Positions 57,389 to 64,000 of a stretch of 64,000 nucleotides of DNA are shown piece after piece. The notes below the pieces were generated by a model. The model saw only the letters and a list, made by a program, of their open reading frames with translations, had not been told where the DNA came from and did no database searches. This stretch comes from Chitinilyticum piscinae (GTDB taxonomy: Bacteria > Pseudomonadota > Gammaproteobacteria > Burkholderiales > Chitinibacteraceae): contig NZ_JADFUA010000002.1 of the NCBI RefSeq assembly GCF_015223195.1, positions 1-64,000 of the forward strand, in the 5' to 3' direction. Position numbers and translations under genes: made by a program. Each line of letters begins with the position of its first letter. The stretch's first letter is position 1.

Positions 57389-57397
57389 TGTTATAAT
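57389..57397 (+). promoter_or_regulatory. Extended -10 promoter before rpoD
   Basis: TGTTATAAT is a consensus extended -10 (TG-N-TATAAT) in the dnaG-rpoD gap. No good -35 is seen at the right distance, as expected for this class. It would give rpoD an extra transcript start near 57404. Confidence 0.6.
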
Positions 57398-57434
57398 TTC
57401 ACGTTTTGCACGATACGCTGAGCGTTGTACCGAC

Positions 57435-59375
57435 ATGGCGACTGATAAAGATTTCGATAAACAAGATGTCAATCCTCGCGCCCAGGGTGAAGAGGCTAGC
57501 CTCGATCCCGAGGTCCGCAAGGCGAAGTTCAAGCTGCTGATTGTGCAGGGTAAGGAACGCGGTTACCTGACCTACGCGGAAATCAACGACCACCTCCCCG
57601 AAGACATGCTCGACGCCGAGCAGATCGAGGGCGTGATCAGCATGATCAGCAATATGGGCATCCAGGTGTATGACGAAGCACCGGACGCTGAAGATCTGCT
57701 GATGTCCGACGCCACCCCTGCGGTAGCGGACGAGGATGCGGTTGAAGAGGCCGAAGCTGCGCTGTCATCGGTGGATTCCGAATTTGGCCGCACCACTGAC
57801 CCAGTGCGCATGTACATGCGTGAAATGGGAACTGTGGAGCTCCTGACCCGTGAAGGCGAAATCGAAATCGCCAAGCGGATCGAGGAAGGCCTCAAGCACA
57901 TGATCCTGGCCATTTCGGCCTGCCCGACTACCATCCAGACCATTCTCGATCTGGTGGACAAGGGCCTGAACGACGAAATCCGCATCGACGAAGTCATTGA
58001 TGGCTTCATTGATCCGAATGCTCCTGAAGAAGAGGAGGCGCCGGCTCCGGAGCTCTCCGACGAAGAGCTCGAAGAGGACGATGCCGAGGACGAAGAGGAC
58101 GAAGATGGTGACGGAGGTGGTGCTGCTGCCGCTGCCGCCAATCTGGCCTTGCTGAAGGAAGAGGCGGCGCAGCATTTCGACGTGATCCGCAAGCTCTTCG
58201 ACAAGATGGTCAAGGCGCTGGCCAAGGAAGGCCATCAAGGCAAGACTTACCTCGCCCAGCAGGCCGCCATTGCCGAAGAATTCCAGAAGATCCGTTTCTC
58301 GGCGCGTCAGGTGGAAAACCTGTGTGACCAGCTGCGCAGCATGGTCGACGACATTCGCAGCCACGAGCGCGAGATCATGGACATCTGCCTGCAGAAAGTC
58401 CGTATGCCGCGCGATCACTTCATCAAGACCTTTCCGGGCCGCGAATGCGATACCAGCTGGGTGCAGGAAGAGATCGCCTCTGGCAAGGGTTATTCCGAGA
58501 TTCTCGGTCGTTACCAGCACGCGCTGATGGAAAAGCAGGAAAAGCTCGGCATCCTGCAGGAAACCGCGATGCTTCCGATCAAGGAGCTCAAGGAAATCAA
58601 CCGCCAGATGTCGACCGGTGAGGCCAAAGCTCGTCGCGCCAAGCGCGAAATGATCGAGGCCAACCTGCGTCTGGTGATCTCGATTGCCAAGAAATACACC
58701 AACCGTGGTCTGCAGTTCCTCGACCTGATTCAGGAAGGCAATATCGGCCTGATGAAGGCGGTGGATAAGTTCGAATACCGCCGCGGCTACAAGTTCTCGA
58801 CCTACGCCACCTGGTGGATCCGTCAGGCCATCACCCGCTCGATTGCCGATCAGGCCCGCACCATCCGTATTCCGGTGCACATGATCGAAACCATCAACAA
58901 GATGAACCGCATCCAGCGCCAGATCCTGCAGGAAACCGGTAATGAACCGACTCCGGATATCCTGGCAGAAAAGATGGAAATGCCGGAAGACAAGATCCGC
59001 AAGATCCTCAAGATCGCCAAGGAGCCGATCTCGATGGAAACGCCGATCGGGGATGACGACGATTCACACCTGGGTGACTTCATCGAAGACCAGAACAACA
59101 TGGCGCCGGCCGATGCTGCCGTCTATGCCGGTCTGCGTGAAGCCACCAAGGAAGTCCTGGATACCCTCACGCCGAGGGAAGCCAAGGTGCTGCGCATGCG
59201 CTTCGGTATCGACATGAATACCGACCATACCCTGGAAGAAGTCGGCAAGCAGTTCGACGTAACCCGCGAGCGGATCCGTCAGATCGAAGCCAAGGCGCTG
59301 CGCAAGCTGCGCCACCCGACCCGTTCGGAACGCCTGAAGAGCTTTGTCGAAAGCAATAGCAACTCGGAAACCTGA
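57435..59375 (+). CDS. rpoD: RNA polymerase primary sigma factor (sigma-70)
   Basis: 646 residues. Region 1.1 (about 20-95), region 1.2 and an acidic nonconserved region (about 196-232, rich in Glu and Asp). Regions 2-4 are conserved: [40 protein letters not shown] (region 2.3-2.4) and [18 protein letters not shown] (region 4.2). ATG at 57435 has no strong ribosome site. Last gene of rpsU-yqeY-dnaG-rpoD. Confidence 0.98.
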   Translation: MATDKDFDKQDVNPRAQGEEASLDPEVRKAKFKLLIVQGKERGYLTYAEINDHLPEDMLDAEQIEGVISMISNMGIQVYDEAPDAEDLLMSDATPAVADEDAVEEAEAALSSVDSEFGRTTDPVRMYMREMGTVELLTREGEIEIAKRIEEGLKHMILAISACPTTIQTILDLVDKGLNDEIRIDEVIDGFIDPNAPEEEEAPAPELSDEELEEDDAEDEEDEDGDGGGAAAAAANLALLKEEAAQHFDVIRKLFDKMVKALAKEGHQGKTYLAQQAAIAEEFQKIRFSARQVENLCDQLRSMVDDIRSHEREIMDICLQKVRMPRDHFIKTFPGRECDTSWVQEEIASGKGYSEILGRYQHALMEKQEKLGILQETAMLPIKELKEINRQMSTGEAKARRAKREMIEANLRLVISIAKKYTNRGLQFLDLIQEGNIGLMKAVDKFEYRRGYKFSTYATWWIRQAITRSIADQARTIRIPVHMIETINKMNRIQRQILQETGNEPTPDILAEKMEMPEDKIRKILKIAKEPISMETPIGDDDDSHLGDFIEDQNNMAPADAAVYAGLREATKEVLDTLTPREAKVLRMRFGIDMNTDHTLEEVGKQFDVTRERIRQIEAKALRKLRHPTRSERLKSFVESNSNSET

Positions 59376-59396
59376 ACGTCCTGATTCCGGGAAAAG

Positions 59397-59426
59397 ACCA
59401 CAGCAGAGATGCTGTGGTTTTTTTTT
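59397..59426 (+). terminator. Terminator after rpoD
   Basis: Stem ACCACAGCA/TGCTGTGGT, loop GAGA, then a run of eight Ts. Confidence 0.93.
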
Positions 59427-59657
59427 GAAGGCCGCCACGACGAGCCACGCAATCGAGTGGGGGGATCTGACTGTAGTTTGGGATCTTATTGTGCGTGCAG
59501 TTTTGGTGCAGTGCTAGATTTGTGGTGATGTTCAGACGGCTGTCGTCACTGCATGGCTTTATATTCCGTTGTGATATAAAAAAATTACATATAAGTATTT
59601 CCGGTGATATTGATCTGGCTGTCATGATGCACTCCATCAACTACACGGAGTGTCATC
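59427..59657 (+). promoter_or_regulatory. Control region of the sulfate-binding protein gene
   Basis: 231 bp without a gene. An A/T-rich stretch at 59560-59600 includes TTGTGA and a TAAGTA-like -10, a weak promoter. Sulfate genes are normally activated by CysB or Cbl; I could not identify a sure CysB site. Confidence 0.35.
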
Positions 59658-60659
59658 ATGTCGATCAAAACCCGCCTTTCCGCAATCGCTCTGGCTCTGC
59701 TGGCCGGCTCATCGTTTGCTGCCAGTGTCGAGCTGCTGAACGTTTCGTACGACCCGACCCGTGAGCTCTATCAGGACTACAACAAGGCCTTTGCCGCGCA
59801 CTGGAAAAAAACCACTGGCGATGACGTGACCATCAAGCAGTCGCATGGCGGTTCGGGCAAGCAGGCGCGTGCGGTCCTCGACGGGCTGGACGCCGACGTG
59901 GTGACACTGGCGCTGGCCTATGACATCGACGAGCTGGCTGACAAGGGTCAGCTACTCAAGCCCGACTGGCAGAAAAAGCTGCCGGACAACGCCTCGCCGT
60001 ATACCTCGACCATCCTGTTTCTGGTGAAAAAGGGCAACCCGAAAAACATCCGTGACTGGAACGATCTGGTGCGCTCTGATGTAAAAGTGATCACCCCGAA
60101 TCCGAAAACCTCCGGTGGTGCGCGCTGGAACTACCTCGCGGCCTGGGGCTGGGCGAAGAAGACCTACGGTTCGGACGACAAGGCCCGGGAATTCGTGCAG
60201 AAGCTGTATCAGAACGTGCCGGTGCTGGATACCGGTGCACGCGGCTCGACCGTGACATTTACCCAGCGGGGTATTGGTGATGTGCTGATTACCTGGGAAA
60301 ACGAAGCCGAGCTGGTGTTCCGTGAGCTGGGGCGCGACAAGTTCGAAATCGTTGCGCCTCCCTACACGATCAAGGCCGAGCCGCCGGTGGCTGTCGTTGA
60401 CAAGAATGTCGACAAGAAGGGTACCCGCAAGGTGGCCGAGGCGTATCTGAAATACCTGTACTCGAAGGAAGGCCAGGAGATCATCGCGCAGAACTACTAC
60501 CGTCCGCTGGACAAGGACATCGCTGCCAAGTACGCGAGCCAGTTCCCCAAGGTACAACTGTTCGACATCGACGATGTGTTTGGTGGCTGGCAAAAAGCGC
60601 AGAAGACGCACTTCAGCGATGGTGGCGTATTCGATCAGATCTACAAGGTCTCGAAGTAA
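59658..60659 (+). CDS. sbp: Sulfate-binding periplasmic protein (first copy)
   Basis: 333 residues. A signal peptide (about 1-21) precedes the Sbp/CysP start [18 protein letters not shown]. Binding-site pieces: [49 protein letters not shown] and [20 protein letters not shown]. Delivers sulfate (or thiosulfate) to CysTWA, which is not in this window. EAL gene follows after 26 bp with no terminator between. Confidence 0.94.
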   Translation: MSIKTRLSAIALALLAGSSFAASVELLNVSYDPTRELYQDYNKAFAAHWKKTTGDDVTIKQSHGGSGKQARAVLDGLDADVVTLALAYDIDELADKGQLLKPDWQKKLPDNASPYTSTILFLVKKGNPKNIRDWNDLVRSDVKVITPNPKTSGGARWNYLAAWGWAKKTYGSDDKAREFVQKLYQNVPVLDTGARGSTVTFTQRGIGDVLITWENEAELVFRELGRDKFEIVAPPYTIKAEPPVAVVDKNVDKKGTRKVAEAYLKYLYSKEGQEIIAQNYYRPLDKDIAAKYASQFPKVQLFDIDDVFGGWQKAQKTHFSDGGVFDQIYKVSK

Positions 60660-60685
60660 GCACGGCACGGAAAGAGGGGATCAGT

Positions 60686-61537
60686 ATGAACAGTCCATCT
60701 TTTCCAGAGTTGCTGCAGCTGTGGATCACTGAACGGGGGGACCCCCTTGATGGCGGCTGGTCCCGGGTGGAGTGGGTTCGTGCCGAGGCGCGCAGTTTGA
60801 TCGCACGGACGCTGGGGCTGACGTTGGGCAGTGTGTTCCAGCCCCTGTTTGATCGCAATGGACAGCTGTCCGGTCACGAAGCTTTGCTGCGCACCAGTGC
60901 GCGTGGCAGGCCTGTGGCACCACTACGGGCATTCTCGATCGCCGCACTCCAAGGCGAACTGGTGACCTTTGACCGCCTGTGCCGGGTTCTGCACCTGGTG
61001 AATTATCTGCAGCTTGATGGTCCCAGCTTGCCGCTGTCGCTGAATGTGCATCCGACGCATCTGCTGGAGATCAATGAACGGCATGGCGCTTTCTTTGGAC
61101 ATGTCCGCGAGCGCCTGGGGGCGGCCCGCTTGCCGATCACTCTGGAAGTTACCGAGGAGAACATCAGCAGCAACCAGTCTGCCGTATTGCGCAATGCCAT
61201 TCGCAATTATCGTGAGCAGGGTTTCCAGATCGCGGTCGATGACTTTGGTGCCGGCTCCGCCAATATCGACCGGATCTGGCAACTGGAACCGGACTATGTG
61301 AAGCTTGATCGGCAATTCATTGCCCGTGCCGAGCAGGATGAACGTACTCGCCGTGCTCTACCCAGAGTGGTAGCCCTGATGCACGAACTGGGTAGTCGCG
61401 TGGTCATCGAGGGTATCGAAAATCCCTTGCAATATCGTATGGCACTGGATGCCGGTGCCAATCTGTTGCAGGGCTACTGGCTGGGGCGTCCCGCTCCGCA
61501 GCCGTTGCCCGCTCCGCCGGTCGAGGTAGCCGCATGA
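60686..61537 (+). CDS. EAL-domain c-di-GMP phosphodiesterase
   Basis: 283 residues, a stand-alone EAL protein. Catalytic residues are all present: Glu65 (GHEALLR), Asn120 (LNVHP), Glu154 (LEVTEE), Asp185-Asp186 (DDFGAGSAN), Lys206 (VKLD), Glu242 (EGIEN) and Gln262 (LQGYW). The N-terminal 45 residues have no known sensor. It lies within the sulfate-binding gene group and overlaps the next gene by four bases (ATGA). Confidence 0.92.
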   Translation: MNSPSFPELLQLWITERGDPLDGGWSRVEWVRAEARSLIARTLGLTLGSVFQPLFDRNGQLSGHEALLRTSARGRPVAPLRAFSIAALQGELVTFDRLCRVLHLVNYLQLDGPSLPLSLNVHPTHLLEINERHGAFFGHVRERLGAARLPITLEVTEENISSNQSAVLRNAIRNYREQGFQIAVDDFGAGSANIDRIWQLEPDYVKLDRQFIARAEQDERTRRALPRVVALMHELGSRVVIEGIENPLQYRMALDAGANLLQGYWLGRPAPQPLPAPPVEVAA

Positions 61538-62139
61538 GTCAGATCACGCACTGGCTGGCCGCTGGTAATCGTGTGTTGCTGGTGCCGGGCTGGCAGGGCT
61601 CTGGGCCGAATCACTGGCAAAGCCGCTGGCAACAACGCTATCCCGACATTGAACGTGTCGAGCAGGATGACTGGCTTCATCCGGATGTTACGCAGTGGGG
61701 TATGCGGCTGGATGAGACGATACGCAAGAGCTCCAGGCCAATACTACTGGTTGCCCACAGTCTTGGCTGTCTGACTGTTGCGTATTGGGCCAATCGCTAC
61801 CGCTTCAGCCGTTCGCGGGTCAGGGCTGCCTTGCTGGTAGCGCCTGCAGATAGCGAGCGCAGTCAGGTGCCTTGGGAGGGGCAGGGCTTTGCGCCTCGCC
61901 GCCGTGAACGCCTGCCGTTTCCTTCGCTACTGGTCGCTAGCGACAACGATTATGCCTGTACGTCACAGGTGGCGCACACCATGGCGCAGGAGTGGGGATC
62001 TGCGTTTGTGCTGCTGTCCAGTGTCGGGCATATCAACGCCGATTCCGGGCTGGGTGACTGGCCGTATGGGCTAGGTCTGGCAGGAGACTTGCTGGCACGC
62101 CCCATGCCGGATTGTCGTCACGCTCAGCTGGCGCTGTAA
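61534..62139 (+). CDS. RBBP9/YdeN-type serine hydrolase
   Basis: 201 residues, a small alpha/beta hydrolase: VLLVPGWQGSGPNHWQSRW, nucleophile Ser76 in AHSLG, Asp139 in SDNDY, His166 in GHIN. Overlaps the EAL gene start-to-stop (ATGA), so the two are co-translated. Substrates of the family are unknown in bacteria. Confidence 0.9.
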   Translation: MSQITHWLAAGNRVLLVPGWQGSGPNHWQSRWQQRYPDIERVEQDDWLHPDVTQWGMRLDETIRKSSRPILLVAHSLGCLTVAYWANRYRFSRSRVRAALLVAPADSERSQVPWEGQGFAPRRRERLPFPSLLVASDNDYACTSQVAHTMAQEWGSAFVLLSSVGHINADSGLGDWPYGLGLAGDLLARPMPDCRHAQLAL

Positions 62140-62227
62140 CACCTTCACTGTGCCAGCGGCCCGTTCGGCAGTGTTGGCACCAAGATACCGATTTCTCCAA
62201 TCACATCAACACCACAAAGGAAAAACC

Positions 62228-62983
62228 ATGAAGCTTCGCCTCATCACATCCCTGCTGCTTGTTGCGGCCGCTACCGGCGCCAGTGCGGCCAGTATCGACT
62301 ATCGCCTGCAGTACCGCTCCGGCGCGGAGCAATATCAGAACCGGGTGCTGCTGGCGCATGATTTTGCCAATGGCATCGGTGGCAGTGTCGAATACACCGT
62401 ACGCAACAGCTCTGCTCCAGGTGAGGGCTTTGATGCCTGGCACTGGAATGACACCGAATACGGGCTCTGGTACAAGTACAAGCTGAATGACAGCCTGACC
62501 ATCATCCCGCTGTTCTACTACGACGTTGCCCATGACAAGAATGAAGGCAAGGATGACATCATCAAGCCGGGTGTGCAGCTCAACTGGGCACTGGCACCGG
62601 GCTGGCGCCTGGATGGCCGGTTCCGCTATGAGGCCAAGCTGGCCGAGAGCAAGGATCTGAAGGGGCGTCTGGACAATGACAACACCACCCGTACCGATCT
62701 GTGGTTGCGCAAATCCTTCGAGAACCAGCTGGATGCGTATTACAACTTCCGCTGGGATCACAAGCTGAACGATTACGAATACAACGCGAGCAGCAGCGAA
62801 GCCAGCAGCAACTACTTCGAGAACAATATCGGGCTGGGCTACAAGTTCACCAAGGAAGTCCGTGCCTATACCGAGCTGGGGTATCTCGGCAAGACCAAGG
62901 ATCCGGACGACAAGCGCAGCAAGAACTACGACACGGTCGCCGATTGGCGCCTGCGTGTCGGGGTGTCCTACACCTTCTTCTAA
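62228..62983 (+). CDS. KdgM-type oligogalacturonate porin homologue
   Basis: 251 residues. A signal peptide (about 1-20) precedes a 12-strand-type barrel with aromatic girdles and C-terminal Phe (VSYTFF). The pattern SIDYRLQYRSG, WYKYKLNDSLTIIPLF and ADWRLRVGVSY matches KdgM-like outer-membrane porins for acidic oligosaccharides. Whether it carries sugars, or sulfated compounds given its neighbours, is open. ATG at 62228. Confidence 0.82.
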   Translation: MKLRLITSLLLVAAATGASAASIDYRLQYRSGAEQYQNRVLLAHDFANGIGGSVEYTVRNSSAPGEGFDAWHWNDTEYGLWYKYKLNDSLTIIPLFYYDVAHDKNEGKDDIIKPGVQLNWALAPGWRLDGRFRYEAKLAESKDLKGRLDNDNTTRTDLWLRKSFENQLDAYYNFRWDHKLNDYEYNASSSEASSNYFENNIGLGYKFTKEVRAYTELGYLGKTKDPDDKRSKNYDTVADWRLRVGVSYTFF

Positions 62984-63002
62984 GCCTGGCGGCCGACGTC
63001 CG

Positions 63003-63046
63003 ACGCCGCGCCATCGGTGTAATGCCGGTGGCGCGGCGTTGTTTTT
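63003..63046 (+). terminator. Terminator after the KdgM-type porin gene
   Basis: An 11-bp stem (63003-63013 and 63029-63039) with an inner CGG/CCG pair, then a T-rich run. Confidence 0.88.
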
Positions 63047-63149
63047 ATATATGTAAAAGTGCGACTAAAAGCACTTGTAATTATTTTGCGAGCTATGTGC
63101 TTTCGGGTACAGTTTCTGCAGAACCACTGATCTGGAGATCGTTCGCATC

Positions 63150-64000
63150 ATGTCTATCCCCCGTTATCTGGCCGCACTGCTGGCCGCCATCAGTCTGGGC
63201 GCCCATGCCGACACCACCCTGCTGAATGTGTCGTATGACGTCATGCGCGACTTCTACAAAGACTACAACCCGGCCTTCAAGAAGTATTACGACGCCAAAT
63301 TCAAGGATAACCTTACCGTCCAGCAATCGCACGGCGGCTCGAGCAAGCAGGCGCTGTCAGTGATCAGCGGGCTGGAAGCCGATGTGGTGACGATGAACCA
63401 GTCGACCGATATCGACGCGATTGCCGAGAAGGGCAAGCTGTTGCCCGCCGACTGGGCCAAACGCCTGCCTGACAGTTCCGCGCCGTTCTCTTCGCTGCAG
63501 GTACTGATCGTGCGCAAGGGCAATCCCAAGGGGATCAAGGACTGGAATGATCTGGTGAAGCCCGGTGTGCAAGTCATCGTTCCCAATCCCAAGACGAGCG
63601 GCAATGGTCGCTATACCTATCTGGCAGCCTGGGGCTATGCGCTGAAACAGCCCGGCGGCAATGACCAGAAGGCGCAGGAATTTGTGGCCGGCGTATTCCG
63701 CAATGTGCCGGTGCTGGATGCGGGGGGGCGGGCCGCGACGACGACCTTCATGCAGCGCAAGATCGGTGACGTGCTGGTGACCTTCGAGAACGAAGCCGAA
63801 ATGATTGCCCGCGAGTTTGGCCGGGGCGAGTTCGAGGTGGTCTACCCGAGCATTTCCATCGATGCCGACCTGCCGGTGGCAGTGGTCGACAAGGTGGTCG
63901 ACAAGAAGGGCACCCGCAAGGCCGCGGAAGAATACCTGAAGTACCTGTGGAGCCCGGAAGGCCAGGAAATCGCTGCGCAGAACTACCTGCGTCCGCGTGA
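63150..64000 (+). CDS. Sulfate-binding periplasmic protein (second copy), cut by window edge
   Basis: 283 residues visible; runs off the right edge with no stop. Signal peptide (about 1-20, ending GAHAD) then TLLNVSYDVMRDFYKDYN, SHGGSSKQALSV, PNPKTSGNGRYTYLAAWG and TFENEAEM. Clearly paralogous to the 59658 copy but diverged; sites align. GGAGA lies 11 bases before ATG 63150. A small inverted repeat AAGTGC/GCACTT (63057-63076) lies upstream. cysT, cysW and cysA may follow outside the window. Confidence 0.92.
   Translation, partial: MSIPRYLAALLAAISLGAHADTTLLNVSYDVMRDFYKDYNPAFKKYYDAKFKDNLTVQQSHGGSSKQALSVISGLEADVVTMNQSTDIDAIAEKGKLLPADWAKRLPDSSAPFSSLQVLIVRKGNPKGIKDWNDLVKPGVQVIVPNPKTSGNGRYTYLAAWGYALKQPGGNDQKAQEFVAGVFRNVPVLDAGGRAATTTFMQRKIGDVLVTFENEAEMIAREFGRGEFEVVYPSISIDADLPVAVVDKVVDKKGTRKAAEEYLKYLWSPEGQEIAAQNYLRPR

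Overview
The window looks like a chromosomal segment of a free-living, motile, aerobic betaproteobacterium. Three gene orders point there: tpiA-secG-tRNA-Leu-nuoA..N followed by a DUF2818 gene, exbB-exbD-lpxK-trm112-kdsB-adk, and rpsU-yqeY-dnaG-rpoD diverging from tsaD. Lipid A/Kdo genes, outer-membrane proteins and FeSOD confirm a Gram-negative. I lean towards a Neisseriales/Chromobacteriaceae-type genome, but that rests on remembered gene order and is not certain. Coding density is high and composition even. I saw no insertion sequence, prophage, CRISPR array or rRNA gene.

Layout. 1-6.1 kb: a partial gene, pirin with a divergent LysR regulator, a lipoprotein, a cytochrome b561 / YceI / YceI operon, beta-carbonic anhydrase and a Cof-type phosphatase. 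6.2-11.9 kb: a chemoreceptor and pstSCAB phosphate uptake, with a strong hairpin between pstS and pstC and no phoU here. 12-28.3 kb: tpiA, secG, tRNA-Leu(GAG) and all 14 nuo genes of respiratory complex I, with a DUF2818 membrane protein coupled to nuoN. 28.3-36 kb: tRNA-Val(GAC), thrS, infC (AUA start), a structured rpmI leader, rpmI-rplT, pheST, ihfA and a MerR-type regulator. 36.2-42.4 kb: xseA (minus strand), then exbBD, a small membrane protein, lpxK, trm112, kdsB and adk. 42.5-53.3 kb is the accessory, signalling-rich part: an outer-membrane protein, a zinc metallopeptidase, a PhyH-type oxygenase, a BLUF photoreceptor, two unknown proteins, a split PAS/chemoreceptor pair coupled to an HD-GYP protein, FeSOD, an orphan CobD/CbiB homologue and a FAH-family hydrolase. 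53.4-59.4 kb: tsaD, rpsU, yqeY, dnaG, rpoD. 59.6-64 kb: a sulfate-binding protein, an EAL phosphodiesterase overlapping a serine hydrolase, a KdgM-type porin, and a second sulfate-binding protein cut by the window edge.

Most of the window is housekeeping: energy (complex I, tpiA), translation (two synthetases, IF3, L35, L20, S21, tRNAs), replication/transcription initiation (dnaG, rpoD) and envelope synthesis. The best candidates for something not well described are the HD-GYP / PAS / chemoreceptor operon (it resembles Campylobacter CetB/CetA but adds c-di-GMP turnover and a degenerate zinc-binding-like tail), the sulfate-binding / EAL / hydrolase / porin run, the DUF2818-complex I link, and a 17-nt sequence shared by two distant intergenic regions. 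All positions and motifs were read by eye from the sequence. Family assignments come from recognition of motifs, not from database searches.
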